Positions 9,048 to 18,259 of a DNA stretch of 64,000 nucleotides are shown piece after piece. Within the stretch, counting starts at the first letter, position 1, and each line of letters opens with the position of its first letter. This DNA comes from Vibrio harveyi NBRC 15634 = ATCC 14126 = KCTC 12724 (lineage in GTDB: Bacteria; Pseudomonadota; Gammaproteobacteria; Enterobacterales; Vibrionaceae). Where the stretch lies: contig NZ_BCUF01000006.1 in assembly GCF_001591145.1 (NCBI RefSeq), forward strand, positions 93,745 to 157,744. The letters are read 5' to 3'. Both the position numbers and the translations under genes were made by a program. Below the pieces are notes generated by a model that made no database searches, had not been told where the DNA came from, and saw nothing but the letters and a program-made list of their open reading frames with translations.

Positions 9048-9302
9048 GACTCCTTGATGTTTCTTCGTCCTTGAACTGCAAGCACAATGTTGCTGACGTA
9101 CTCACGAGTCTTTGAAGTAGAAGATGGGATGTTGTGTTTATAGCTGCGCACTTTTTGTGCATCTAATTATCATTATTAACGCTAAGTCTCAGGAAAGAAA
9201 AGTAAGATTTAACAACAAAGTAACATTTGTGATCTCACAATCGGCACGAGAGGCGGTGATTACAAATAAGCAAAGAGTAAAAAACCATGTTGCGGGCATA
9301 AA
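9048..9302. other. Intergenic region upstream of the TrpX-like operon
   Basis: About 255 bases. It holds the promoter side of the minus-strand importer operon, an inverted motif TTGTGA-TC-TCACAA at 9227-9240, and a small hairpin GCGCAC-TTTT-GTGCAT near 9147-9162. I found no T-box, leader peptide rich in Trp codons, or clear CRP site (the two half-sites are only two bases apart). Confidence 0.5.
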
Positions 9303-9333
9303 AAATGGAGTGGCTAAAAGCACACTCCATTTC
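9299..9333 (-). terminator. Terminator after yfbV
   Basis: AAATGGAGTG (9303-9312) and CACTCCATTT (9323-9332) form a 10-base stem. On the minus strand it is followed by a T run, ending the yfbV transcript. Confidence 0.8.
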
Positions 9334-9359
9334 AATGAGTTGATGACCGAACAAGAAGA

Positions 9360-9812
9360 TTAGAACCAACGCTCTAATGAAGTCTTATCCAGTTGGCGAA
9401 AAGCTCGGTTTAAAATTACTGCGAGCTCTTTATATCTTGGACGCGCTTTAGCAGGCTCTAAAGCAAATCCTGTTTCGGTAATTTTTTGGTGCAGCTCTCG
9501 ATACCACGATGCTAAAGCAGGTGGCAACTTAGTATTGGAACGGCTGCCCAACCACCACATGCCTTGCAGTGGCATGCTGATTGCGAACAGTGCAACCACA
9601 ATGGCTTGAGGAAGCGCATCATAATTGTTAAAAGCCATTTGAGTGAGCACACTGATTGCTGCAACCGCTGGCATCACTTTAATGCCAAAGCGTGTTGCTT
9701 TAATAATGCGTTGTTCGGGAAAAATGGCGTTCAGCTCTTTACGAACCGGCCAGATCTCCATGTAACTCTGGCCGTCTTTCAGGCTATGGATCAATCCGAC
9801 TTGTTTGCTCAT
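9360..9812 (-). CDS. yfbV: UPF0208 membrane protein YfbV
   Basis: A 150-residue inner-membrane protein with two hydrophobic helices (about 45-62 and 70-88) and soluble ends. The N-terminal pattern QSYMEIWP and the C-terminus LNRAFRQLD are hallmarks of YfbV. In E. coli this protein affects insulation of the Ter macrodomain. It is divergent from ackA, exactly as in E. coli, which supports orthology. Start is ATG at 9812. Confidence 0.92.
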   Translation of the reverse strand: MSKQVGLIHSLKDGQSYMEIWPVRKELNAIFPEQRIIKATRFGIKVMPAVAAISVLTQMAFNNYDALPQAIVVALFAISMPLQGMWWLGSRSNTKLPPALASWYRELHQKITETGFALEPAKARPRYKELAVILNRAFRQLDKTSLERWF

Positions 9813-10157
9813 ACCGCTCTCTCACTAAAAAATAGTTGAACATTTCAACTGAAGGCGCAAAAAATTGATGAAAGTTAATATTCTTTCAAAATTTTTTTGT
9901 TATCATTGCCTATTATCGTTATCCTTTGCAGACCCTCAATCTCATTGTTGCCGTTATTTACAATTTAAGCAACTCCGAGATTTTATTCTGCACGGATCGC
10001 TTCATAGTGGTGGATGGGTTCATCACTATTCATTTATACGGAATTAGAACAATTTTTGACCAAGATTAGTACGCACCCTTGGCGGTATCGTCTATTCTTG
10101 TGATTAATTTTTCATCCTTTAACTGATTTTGATCAGACGAATAACAGGTAGTCACAC
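9813..10157. other. Divergent yfbV/ackA control region
   Basis: 345 AT-rich bases containing both promoters and no convincing gene. Features seen are a palindrome CTGAT-TTTG-ATCAG at 10123-10136, similar to an FNR site (TTGAT-N4-ATCAA) with one mismatch per half, and a hairpin-prone stretch with ATAGTG and CACTAT near 10002-10030. The ackA ribosome site is AACAGGTAG. Confidence 0.5.
10123..10136. promoter_or_regulatory. FNR-like palindrome before ackA
   Basis: CTGATTTTGATCAG is a perfect dyad with a 4-base centre, differing from the FNR consensus only at the outermost base of each half. It lies 22-35 bases before the ackA ATG, which may be too close for an activator. Its role is uncertain. 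Confidence 0.3.
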
Positions 10158-11354
10158 ATGTCTAAGCTAGTTTTAGTTTTAAACTGCGGTAGTTCTTCTC
10201 TTAAATTTGCTGTTGTTGATGCAGAAACAGGTGCAGAGCACCTATCAGGTCTTGCTGAATGTCTTCACCTTCCTGAAGCACGTATCAAGTGGAAACTTGA
10301 CGGTAAACACGAAGCTCAACTAGGCAACGGTGCAGCACACGAAGAAGCACTAGCGTTCATGGTTGAAACTATTCTTGCTTCTAAGCCAGAGCTTAAAGCT
10401 AACCTAGGCGCTATCGGTCACCGTATCGTACACGGTGGTGAGCAGTTCACTCAATCTGCACTAATCACTGATGACGTACTAAAAGGTATTCAAGACGCTG
10501 CGACTTTCGCACCGCTTCACAACCCAGCGCACATCATCGGTATCGAAGCTGCTAAACACAACTTCCCAGAGCTTCAAAACGTTGCTGTATTCGACACTGC
10601 GTTCCACCAAACTATGCCTGAAGAGTCTTTCCTATACGCTCTTCCATACAAACTATACAAAGAGCACGGTATCCGTCGTTACGGCATGCACGGTACTTCA
10701 CACCTATTCATCACTCGTGAAGTTGCAGGCCTACTAAACAAGCCAGTTGAAGAAGTAAACATCATCAACTGTCACCTAGGTAACGGTGCTTCTGTTTGTG
10801 CAATTAAGAACGGTCAATCTGTAGACACTTCTATGGGTCTTACTCCTCTTGAAGGTCTAGTAATGGGTACTCGTTGTGGTGATATCGACCCAGCTATCGT
10901 ATTCCACCTACACGACGCTCTAGGTTACTCTGTTGAAGAAATCAACAACATGCTAACTAAAGAGTCTGGTCTTGCTGGTCTAACTGAAGTGACTTCTGAC
11001 TGTCGTTTCGTTGAAGACAACTACGGTGAGAAAGAAGAAGCAACTCGTGCAATGGACGTGTTCTGTCACCGTCTAGCTAAGTACGTAGCTGGTTACACTG
11101 CTTCTATGGAAGGTCGTCTAGACGCAATCACGTTCACTGGCGGTATCGGCGAAAACTCTGGTCCTATCCGTGAAATGGTTCTAAACCGTCTAGGTATCTT
11201 CGGTATCGAAGTTGATGGTGAAGCTAACCTTAAAGCACGTTTCGGCGGCGAAGGTACTATCACTACAGCTAACAGCCGTATCCCAGCAATGGTTATCTCT
11301 ACTAACGAAGAGCTAGTAATTGCTGAAGACACTGCACGCCTAGCAGGTCTTTAA
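10158..11354 (+). CDS. ackA: Acetate kinase
   Basis: Cytosolic enzyme interconverting acetyl phosphate plus ADP and acetate plus ATP. The 398 residues contain the ASKHA motifs: [11 protein letters not shown] at the N-terminus (Asn and Ser nucleotide/phosphate contacts), HRIVHGG around residue 90, the catalytic Asp in [20 protein letters not shown] with catalytic Arg, and the adenosine motif FTGGIGENS. Codon choice is strongly restricted (CTA, GGT, CGT, AAC), a sign of high expression shared with pta and adhE. With pta it forms the overflow pathway from acetyl-CoA. A terminator separates it from pta. Confidence 0.98.
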   Translation: MSKLVLVLNCGSSSLKFAVVDAETGAEHLSGLAECLHLPEARIKWKLDGKHEAQLGNGAAHEEALAFMVETILASKPELKANLGAIGHRIVHGGEQFTQSALITDDVLKGIQDAATFAPLHNPAHIIGIEAAKHNFPELQNVAVFDTAFHQTMPEESFLYALPYKLYKEHGIRRYGMHGTSHLFITREVAGLLNKPVEEVNIINCHLGNGASVCAIKNGQSVDTSMGLTPLEGLVMGTRCGDIDPAIVFHLHDALGYSVEEINNMLTKESGLAGLTEVTSDCRFVEDNYGEKEEATRAMDVFCHRLAKYVAGYTASMEGRLDAITFTGGIGENSGPIREMVLNRLGIFGIEVDGEANLKARFGGEGTITTANSRIPAMVISTNEELVIAEDTARLAGL

Positions 11355-11360
11355 TAGATT

Positions 11361-11394
11361 GAACTGGCTAGCCACTCGGCTAGCCAGTTTTTCT
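11361..11394 (+). terminator. Terminator or attenuator between ackA and pta
   Basis: AACTGGCTAGCC and GGCTAGCCAGTT form a 12-base perfect stem with a 4-base loop and a TTTTTCTT tail. Because pta follows 100 bases later on the same strand, it probably lowers pta expression relative to ackA. Confidence 0.8.
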
Positions 11395-11492
11395 TCCAAA
11401 AGAATTTCTTAGGGGCTTAACTCCTATTCTCTGAATTATTCATGGAATAAGAGTTGAGCTTTTATCCCCCAATAGCTAAAGGTACTCTACGA

Positions 11493-13658
11493 ATGTCTCG
11501 TACTATTATGCTTATCCCTGCAAGTGCTGGTGTTGGTCTAACTAGCGTAAGCATGGGTGTTCTTCGCGCAATGGAGCGCAAAGGCGTTAAGGTTTCTTTC
11601 TACAAACCAATTTCACAGCCACGTTCTGGCGGTGATCAACCTGATCTAACTTCAACTATCGTTGGTTACAACAGCGATATGAAGATCGGTCAACCACTAG
11701 CGATGTCTGTTGCTGAAAGCCTAATCGGTAACGACAACATGGACGAGCTGCTAGAAACTGTTGTTGAGCGTTACAACCAAATCAACAAAGATGCAGACGT
11801 AACGCTTATCGAAGGTCTAGTACCAACTCGTAAGCACCCATTCGCTAACCAAGTGAACGCGGAAATCGCAGCGACTCTAGGCGCGGAAATCGTTCTTGTT
11901 GCAACTCCTGGTACAGATAACCCAGCTCAACTTAAAGAGCGCATCGAAGTAGCATGTTCTAACTTCGGTGGTACTAAGAACAAGAACATCTCTGGCGTAA
12001 TCATCAACAAGCTAAACGCACCTGTTGACGAAGCTGGCCGTACTCGCCCTGACCTATCTGAAATCTTTGATGATGCAGACAGCGCGAAGCAAAACGAAAT
12101 GAAAGTGATGGAAATCTTCAACACTTCTCCAATTCGTGTACTAGGTTGCGTGCCATGGAGCATCGATCTGATCGCTACTCGTGCTATCGATATGGCTCAG
12201 CACCTAAATGCTGACATCATCAACGAAGGTGACATTGCGACTCGTCGTATTAAGAGCATCACTTTCTGTGCACGTTCTCTGCCAAACATGATTGAGCACT
12301 TCAAACCAGGTTCTCTACTTGTTACTTCTGCAGACCGTCCAGACGTAATCGTTGCAGCAGCACTTGCAGCAATGAACGGTGTTGATATCGGTGCAGTTCT
12401 ATTGACTGGCGGTTACGACATCCCTGAAGAGATCACTGGTCTTTGTAAGCCAGCGTTCGAAACTGGTCTACCGATCTTCAAAGCACAAGGTAACACTTGG
12501 CAGACTTCTCTAAACCTACAGAGCTTCTCTATCGAAGTACCTGCAGACGATAAAGAGCGTATTGAGTTCATCAACGAGCACGTTGCTGGTCACATCGACG
12601 GTAACTGGATCGAGTCTATGACTGAAGGTACTCAGAAGTCTCGTCGTCTAAGCCCTCCAGCATTCCGTTACCAGCTAACTGAGTTCGCTCGTAAAGCTGG
12701 TAAGCGTATCGTTCTTCCTGAAGGTGACGAGCCACGTACAGTTAAAGCTGCGGCTATCTGTGCTGAGCGCGGTATCGCTGAATGTGTGCTTCTAGGTAAC
12801 CCAGACGAAATCCGTCGCGTTGCTGCACAACAAGGCGTTGAGCTAGGTGCTGGCGTAACTATCATCAACTCTGATGAAGTTCGTGAAAACTACGTTGCTC
12901 GTCTAGTTGAGCTACGTGGCGCGAAAGGTATGACTGAAGTTGTTGCTCGTGAGAAACTACAAGATTCAGTATTCCTAGGCACAATGATGCTTGAGAACGA
13001 CGAAGTAGACGGTCTAGTTTCTGGTGCGGTTCACACCACAGCAAACACTATCGTTCCTCCGTTCCAAATCATCAAGACTGCACCTGATGCGTCTATCGTA
13101 TCTTCTGTATTCTTCATGCTGCTACCTGACCAAGTATTGGTTTACGGTGACTGTGCGATCAACCCAGATCCAACAGCTGAACAGCTTGCTGAAATCGCTA
13201 TCCAATCTGCTGATTCTGCAGCGGCATTCGGTATCGACCCTCGCGTTGCTATGATCTCTTACTCTACTGGTGAATCTGGTAAGGGTGCAGACGTAGATAA
13301 AGTACGTGAAGCGACTAAGATTGCTCAAGAGAAACGTCCAGATCTAGTGATCGACGGTCCTCTACAGTACGACGCAGCGATCATGGAAAACGTGGCAGCT
13401 TCTAAAGCGCCTAACTCTCCAGTAGCAGGTAAAGCAACAGTATTCGTATTCCCAGACCTAAACACTGGTAACACGACTTACAAAGCGGTACAACGTTCAG
13501 CAGACCTAGTATCTATCGGTCCAATGCTGCAAGGTATGCGCAAGCCTGTAAACGATCTATCTCGCGGTGCACTAGTAGACGATATCGTGTACACAGTTGC
13601 TCTAACTGCGATTCAGGCAGATCAAGCTGACCAAGCAAAAGAAAAAGCAGTTAACTAA
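11493..13658 (+). CDS. pta: Phosphate acetyltransferase
   Basis: Converts acetyl-CoA and phosphate into acetyl phosphate and CoA. I choose the ATG at 11493 (721 residues; AAAGG nine bases before it) over an in-frame TTG at 11454, because residue 1 then begins [20 protein letters not shown], the usual Pta start. Three parts are seen: an N-terminal P-loop-like domain, a central DRTGG domain (about 210-330), and the C-terminal PTA catalytic domain (about 390-715) with [11 protein letters not shown] and [11 protein letters not shown]. coli Pta is 714 residues. Codon use is as biased as in ackA. It ends at a strong terminator. Confidence 0.97.
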   Translation: MSRTIMLIPASAGVGLTSVSMGVLRAMERKGVKVSFYKPISQPRSGGDQPDLTSTIVGYNSDMKIGQPLAMSVAESLIGNDNMDELLETVVERYNQINKDADVTLIEGLVPTRKHPFANQVNAEIAATLGAEIVLVATPGTDNPAQLKERIEVACSNFGGTKNKNISGVIINKLNAPVDEAGRTRPDLSEIFDDADSAKQNEMKVMEIFNTSPIRVLGCVPWSIDLIATRAIDMAQHLNADIINEGDIATRRIKSITFCARSLPNMIEHFKPGSLLVTSADRPDVIVAAALAAMNGVDIGAVLLTGGYDIPEEITGLCKPAFETGLPIFKAQGNTWQTSLNLQSFSIEVPADDKERIEFINEHVAGHIDGNWIESMTEGTQKSRRLSPPAFRYQLTEFARKAGKRIVLPEGDEPRTVKAAAICAERGIAECVLLGNPDEIRRVAAQQGVELGAGVTIINSDEVRENYVARLVELRGAKGMTEVVAREKLQDSVFLGTMMLENDEVDGLVSGAVHTTANTIVPPFQIIKTAPDASIVSSVFFMLLPDQVLVYGDCAINPDPTAEQLAEIAIQSADSAAAFGIDPRVAMISYSTGESGKGADVDKVREATKIAQEKRPDLVIDGPLQYDAAIMENVAASKAPNSPVAGKATVFVFPDLNTGNTTYKAVQRSADLVSIGPMLQGMRKPVNDLSRGALVDDIVYTVALTAIQADQADQAKEKAVN

Positions 13659-13684
13659 TAACTTCGCTTCTTCCAAAATAATAA

Positions 13685-13710
13685 AACCTCGCCACGGCGA
13701 GGTTTTTTTT
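13685..13710 (+). terminator. Terminator after pta
   Basis: AACCTCGCC and GGCGAGGTT form a tight 9-base stem followed by eight T residues. Confidence 0.88.
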
Positions 13711-13729
13711 CATTTCGTATTCGGATAAA

Positions 13730-15004
13730 TCAATACAAAGCCAAAAACAAAATAGCGCCAAAAAGCACGCATCCAACCATGACGGGCGCAACTCTTCTCC
13801 ACAATGCCTTATCCCCTATTGCGACAACCATCCCCATTTTCACCACTGTATTGACTGATGCCGCGATAAGAATACCCAGTGCCGCGGTTTCCACACTTAG
13901 GGTTTGAGTACTTTGTCGCCCAAGAGCAAGGGAAATAGCATCGACATCTGTAATGCCGGATAGCGCAGATAGTATCAGAACACCAGCATTACCAAACAGA
14001 TCAGACAGTGCATGCGATAACAGCATAATCACAGCCAATACGACACCGAAGAACAACGCCGATTGCAATGCCAAAGGATTGGTTTGTTTATTTGATTGTT
14101 CCACCTTCCCTACCTCACTTCGACGCCATATCCACCAAGCAGGGAAGTAAAGAGCAATCATCATAATCATGACGATGGGCCACAACAATGTCACTAACTG
14201 AGGGTTAATCACTGACAGCACAATTAGCAGCCTAGGAAACATGGTACCGCAACTCAATAGTATGCCGCTTGCTAGCAAAGGGCTGATACTCGATTGTTCG
14301 CGTGAAAGATGGGAGAACTGCAGTGTGAGCGCAGTAGATGAGCTTAAGCCAGCGAAGACAGAAGTAAACAAAATGCCTCGCTTCGCCCCACCAATTTTAA
14401 TCGCAAAGTAGCCCACAAATGAAATACTGGCAATCAACACCACCATCCACCAAATCTCATAAGGATTAAGTGCATTCCAAGGACCGTAAGCTTGATTAGG
14501 TAAGAGCGGCAACAAGACGATGGAAATGAGCAGCAGACGCAAAGCGGCATCAAGCTCGTACTCTTGGAGGCGTTGAAGCGCCTGATGAAGTTCTCTCTTG
14601 TTGTCCAGAACAACTGCGGTGATAACGGCAGCTGCCGCAGCAAGAACAGGCTCACCGGATACTGCCAAACTACCAAGAACAAACGTAATGACTAAACTGA
14701 CGACGCCAGTAATGCTGATGTCTTCACTCTTTCTTTGCTGAATAACGAACGCAATGCAAGCAAGAATAACCAAAGCAATAAGAGCAAAGCCAAGTAACAA
14801 AGGCGTATACAGATTGGCAAGAATCCCAACCAAGCCACCAAGCAAACCGACTAAAGAAAAGGTGCGGATACCTGCAACGCGACTGCCTTCGACGCTATTA
14901 CGCATCACCCAGCCACGTTGTGTTCCCACAATCGCACCCAAAAGCAGAGCAACAAACAGATTCCAAATTAGATGCTCGCCACTGACAAACTCATTGATAT
15001 CCAT
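13730..15004 (-). CDS. MgtC/SapB N-terminal plus DUF4010 membrane protein
   Basis: A 424-residue polytopic inner-membrane protein with 11-13 hydrophobic segments. Residues 10-140 fit the MgtC/SapB family (FVALLLGAIVGTQRGW with its conserved Gly and Arg, then SLVGLLGGLVG), and residues about 180-400 fit DUF4010, including GLSSSTALTL and SGITDVDAISLAL. MgtC proteins are linked to magnesium limitation, but this two-part class has no assigned function. It is a single gene, convergent with pta and behind the glutathionyl-hydroquinone reductase gene. Confidence 0.8.
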   Translation of the reverse strand: MDINEFVSGEHLIWNLFVALLLGAIVGTQRGWVMRNSVEGSRVAGIRTFSLVGLLGGLVGILANLYTPLLLGFALIALVILACIAFVIQQRKSEDISITGVVSLVITFVLGSLAVSGEPVLAAAAAVITAVVLDNKRELHQALQRLQEYELDAALRLLLISIVLLPLLPNQAYGPWNALNPYEIWWMVVLIASISFVGYFAIKIGGAKRGILFTSVFAGLSSSTALTLQFSHLSREQSSISPLLASGILLSCGTMFPRLLIVLSVINPQLVTLLWPIVMIMMIALYFPAWWIWRRSEVGKVEQSNKQTNPLALQSALFFGVVLAVIMLLSHALSDLFGNAGVLILSALSGITDVDAISLALGRQSTQTLSVETAALGILIAASVNTVVKMGMVVAIGDKALWRRVAPVMVGCVLFGAILFLALY

Positions 15005-15092
15005 ACCCCACCTCGGTCAAAGATCGGTTGTTATATCATCAGTTTATGTGATTGGTAGGAAGAAGCTGTGATGCTAAGAAGATATTGAGAAA

Positions 15093-15127
15093 AAAGAAAA
15101 GCGCCACATCAAATGGCGCTTTTCTTA
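15093..15127 (-). terminator. Terminator after yqjG
   Basis: AGAAAAGCGCCA and TGGCGCTTTTCT form a 12-base stem around a 7-base loop, with T residues downstream on the minus strand. Confidence 0.8.
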
Positions 15128-15139
15128 GAGGTTTTAAAC

Positions 15140-16084
15140 TTAGATAGATTCTCGACCATGAGGTGAATCCAAATCTAATTCAGGACCTTTCGGTACCACT
15201 TGTGTTGGGTTGATGCCAGTATGGCTAAAATAATAGTGACGCTTTATGTGGTAGAAGTCCGTGGTTTCTGCCACACCCTCTATTTGATACAGCTCTTTCA
15301 AATAACCCTGAATATTTGGGTAATCCGCGATGCGTTGTTTATTACACTTAAAGTGACCTACATACACGGCGTCAAAACGCACAAGAGTAGTAAACAAGCG
15401 CCAATCTGCTTCAGTGATTTTATTACCTGCTAAGTAGCGATGCGTCGCAAGATGGGCATCAATTTTATCCAAAGTATCAAAGAGTGAATCAAAAGCTTCT
15501 TCATACGCCTCTTGAGTTGTGGCAAACCCGCAACGATAAACACCGTTATTCACGTTTGGATAGATGTAATCATTCCATTCGTCAATCACACTTTGAAGTT
15601 GCTCCGGGTAATAATCATCATGATTGCCTGTTAGCTCATTAAACTCAGAGTTAAACATTCGGATGATTTCTGACGATTCATTCGACACAATGGTATTGGT
15701 CTTCTTGTCCCATAATACTGGCACTGTAACTCGACCAGTGTAATCCGGTTTAGCTTCAGTATAAATTTGATGCATACGGGAGTGACCAAATAATGGCTCA
15801 GGCAATCCCATCTGCCAGCCCTCGTTGAGCATATCAGGACACACCACTGTGACATCGATGTGTTTTTCTAACCCTTTGAGACTGCGAAAAATCAACGTTC
15901 GGTGCGCCCAAGGGCAAGCAAGTGAAACATACAAGTGATAGCGACCAGACTCTGGTTGATAGGTTGCATCCGGTTTGTTTTTAATCCAGTTGCGAAACCC
16001 TGCATCTTCTCGCACGAATTTACCGCCACTTGATTTAGTGTCGTACCATACATCGTGCCAAACACCTTCAACTAACTTACCCAT
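15140..16084 (-). CDS. yqjG: Glutathionyl-hydroquinone reductase (Xi-class GST)
   Basis: A 314-residue cytosolic glutathione transferase of the Xi/ECM4 class, which reduces glutathionyl-hydroquinones back to hydroquinones. The thioredoxin-like half carries the catalytic cysteine in SLACPWAHRTL (about residue 57), which distinguishes this class from ordinary Ser/Tyr GSTs. The helical half contains ITEADWRLFTTLVRFD. Length is usual for YqjG-type proteins. It is a single gene with its own terminator. Confidence 0.92.
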   Translation of the reverse strand: MGKLVEGVWHDVWYDTKSSGGKFVREDAGFRNWIKNKPDATYQPESGRYHLYVSLACPWAHRTLIFRSLKGLEKHIDVTVVCPDMLNEGWQMGLPEPLFGHSRMHQIYTEAKPDYTGRVTVPVLWDKKTNTIVSNESSEIIRMFNSEFNELTGNHDDYYPEQLQSVIDEWNDYIYPNVNNGVYRCGFATTQEAYEEAFDSLFDTLDKIDAHLATHRYLAGNKITEADWRLFTTLVRFDAVYVGHFKCNKQRIADYPNIQGYLKELYQIEGVAETTDFYHIKRHYYFSHTGINPTQVVPKGPELDLDSPHGRESI

Positions 16085-16210
16085 GACTGCTCTCCTCAGA
16101 TTCTGTTTTCCACTATATTAGCGAATCATGCAAAGCTTAAAATCCAACCGCTTAGTTCAACTTGTTCAAGAATTTCGAATGAACTAAATCAAGCCTAGAT
16201 CGTAGGCATA

Positions 16211-16244
16211 AAAAAAGCGCGACCCTATAAAAGGAGCCGCGCTT
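16211..16244 (-). terminator. Terminator of the opp operon
   Basis: AAGCGCG (16215-16221) and CGCGCTT (16238-16244) form the outer stem; on the minus strand six or more T residues follow. Confidence 0.82.
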
Positions 16245-16268
16245 AAGCCCGTCACAGGCCGAATTTAA
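16211..16268 (-). ncRNA. Candidate OppZ small RNA in the oppF 3' UTR
   Basis: The 58 bases after the oppF stop end in a strong terminator (AAGCGCG/CGCGCTT and a T run on the minus strand). In V. cholerae the 3' end of this operon is cut to give OppZ, which represses opp from oppB onward. Here the 3' UTR holds CUGUGACGG (plus-strand complement 16249-16257), complementary over nine bases, one a G-U pair, to CUGUCACAG in the oppB leader (20117-20125). The position and pairing support OppZ; processing is inferred. Confidence 0.65.
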
Positions 16269-17261
16269 TTACACCGCTACGTGCAAACAAGAAACTGCAT
16301 GAATATCAGAACCTTGGATATTTGGCTTTGTCTTTGCACACTCATCCGTTGCTTGAGGGCAACGAGTACGGAATACACAGCCCGATGGTGGGCTGATCGG
16401 AGATGGTAGATCACCTTCTAACATCTGGATCTTCTTACTGCGTTCAATTTCCGGATCTGGAATAGGCACAGCAGACATTAGTGCACGAGTGTATGGGTGC
16501 TTTGGATCTGCAAACAACGCATCTGCTTCACCCAGCTCCACAGCATTACCTAGGTACATAACCAGTACGCGGTCAGAAATGTGTTTCACAACTGATAAAT
16601 CGTGCGCGATGAACACCAATGAAAGACCAAGCTCTTTTTGCAGCTCTTTCAATAGGTTAACTACCTGAGCCTGAATCGATACATCCAGTGCTGATACTGG
16701 CTCGTCACAGATAATCATCTTAGGTTTTAAAATCAGAGCACGTGCGATACCAATACGCTGACACTGACCACCAGAGAATTCGTGTGGGTAGCGGTTGATA
16801 ACGTTTGGTAGAAGACCTACCTTCGCCATCATCTCTTTAACGCGGTCTTTCACTTCTTGCTTAGTCAGCTCTGGGTAGAATGTCTCTAATGGTTCAGCGA
16901 TGATGTCACCAACCGTCATACGTGGGTTAAGAGAAGCCAGAGGATCTTGGAAAATCATTTGGATTTCTTTACGCGTTTCACGACGTTGGACGTCTTTCAT
17001 TTTTGTCAGATCTTGACCCAACCAAACCACTTCACCGTCTGTTGCTTCCACCAGACCAATGATGGCGCGAGCAAATGTCGATTTACCACAACCGGACTCG
17101 CCTACTACACCAAGGGTCTCGCCTTCGTATAAACGAACGTTTACGCCGTCTACCGCTTTTAGGCTTGAAGGTTTTGACCAAGGCCACGCAGATTTTGATG
17201 CAATGCTGAAGTGAACTTTCAGATCAGATACATCCAGAATTAGCTTTTTATCTGTACTCAT
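16269..17261 (-). CDS. oppF: Oligopeptide ABC transporter ATP-binding protein OppF
   Basis: Second ATPase of the oligopeptide importer. Motifs are Walker A GESGCGKST, Q-loop in QMIFQDP, signature FSGGQCQRIGIARAL and Walker B MIICDEPVSALD. The C-terminal oligopeptide/dipeptide region has the cysteines (CVFRTRCPQATDEC) of its iron-sulfur-type motif. I place the start at ATG 17261, where ATGA overlaps the oppD stop and GGAG lies just before; an in-frame ATG at 17279 lies inside oppD. Length is then 330 residues. It is the last gene of oppABCDF. Confidence 0.95.
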   Translation of the reverse strand: MSTDKKLILDVSDLKVHFSIASKSAWPWSKPSSLKAVDGVNVRLYEGETLGVVGESGCGKSTFARAIIGLVEATDGEVVWLGQDLTKMKDVQRRETRKEIQMIFQDPLASLNPRMTVGDIIAEPLETFYPELTKQEVKDRVKEMMAKVGLLPNVINRYPHEFSGGQCQRIGIARALILKPKMIICDEPVSALDVSIQAQVVNLLKELQKELGLSLVFIAHDLSVVKHISDRVLVMYLGNAVELGEADALFADPKHPYTRALMSAVPIPDPEIERSKKIQMLEGDLPSPISPPSGCVFRTRCPQATDECAKTKPNIQGSDIHAVSCLHVAV

Positions 17262-18232
17262 TTGCTCCAAGCCTCCCATTCAGAAAAACATGCACGCTGA
17301 CGACCATCACCAAATGGCGTCAGAATTGGTGCTTCACGCTTACAACGATCCATCACGCGATGGCAGCGATCTTGGTAAGGACAGCCAGGTGGTAGACGAA
17401 GCAAGTTTGGCGGGTTGCCAGGAATCGTTGGCAGAATCTCGCCTTCTGTATCTAGACGAGGAATAGCCTTCAATAGACCTTCTGCGTATGGGTGGCTTGG
17501 GTTGTAGAAGATTTCGTTCACTGTGCCGTACTCCATGGTACGACCCGCGTACATAACCAGTACTTTGTCACATGAACCTGCAACAACACCAAGGTCGTGC
17601 GTGATCATGATGATTGCAGTGTTGAACTCAGATTTCAGCTCGTTCAGCAGATCCATGATCTGCGCTTGAACCGTAACGTCCAATGCCGTTGTTGGCTCAT
17701 CCGCAATAAGCAGTTTTGGACGACACAACAGCGCCATTGCGATCATTACACGTTGACGCATACCGCCCGAGAACTCGTGTGGGTACATAGTGATACGCTT
17801 ACGAGCTTCTGGGATTTTTACCGCTTCAAGCATACGAACAGACTCTTCGAATGCTTCTGCTTTGCCCATACCTTTGTGCAGCATCAGTACTTCCATCAGC
17901 TGATCACTGACTTTCATGTATGGGTTAAGAGAGGTCATCGGGTCTTGGAAGATCATAGCGATCTGTTCCGCTCGAACCTTGTTAAGCTCTTTTTCTGGAA
18001 GGTTAAGGATTTCTCGACCTTCAAATTTCGCGCTACCAGAGATAATACCGTTCTTAGCCAGTAGACCCATGATTGCGAATACAGTTTGTGACTTACCTGA
18101 ACCAGACTCACCTACGATACCTAGGGTCTCGCCTTGATTCAGAGAGAAGTTCAAATCGTTTACTGCGGTTACGATACCATCTTGCGTGGTAAATTCGACG
18201 CGCAGATCTTTGACATCTAATAAACTCATCAT
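17258..18232 (-). CDS. oppD: Oligopeptide ABC transporter ATP-binding protein OppD
   Basis: First ATPase of the oligopeptide importer (324 residues). Walker A is GESGSGKSQ, the signature FSGGMRQRVMIAMAL and Walker B LLIADEPTTALD. The C-terminal oligopeptide extension has PPGCPYQDRCHRVMDRC, the cysteine cluster typical of OppD/DppD. Two adjacent ATG codons (18232 and 18229) follow AGGAAG; either may be used. It lies 27 bases after oppC and overlaps oppF. Confidence 0.96.
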   Translation of the reverse strand: MMSLLDVKDLRVEFTTQDGIVTAVNDLNFSLNQGETLGIVGESGSGKSQTVFAIMGLLAKNGIISGSAKFEGREILNLPEKELNKVRAEQIAMIFQDPMTSLNPYMKVSDQLMEVLMLHKGMGKAEAFEESVRMLEAVKIPEARKRITMYPHEFSGGMRQRVMIAMALLCRPKLLIADEPTTALDVTVQAQIMDLLNELKSEFNTAIIMITHDLGVVAGSCDKVLVMYAGRTMEYGTVNEIFYNPSHPYAEGLLKAIPRLDTEGEILPTIPGNPPNLLRLPPGCPYQDRCHRVMDRCKREAPILTPFGDGRQRACFSEWEAWSK

Positions 18233-18259
18233 TGCTTCCTTTATTCTTTCTATTTTTAA

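Noticed and set aside
8980..9162. Sixty-codon minus-strand frame overlapping the TrpX-like gene start
   Set aside because: It is out of frame with the real gene, lacks a ribosome site and has no recognisable protein features.
9048..9300. Trp attenuator, T-box or TyrR box for the TrpX-like importer
   Set aside because: No Trp-rich leader peptide, no T-box sequence, and the only TyrR-like match is poor.
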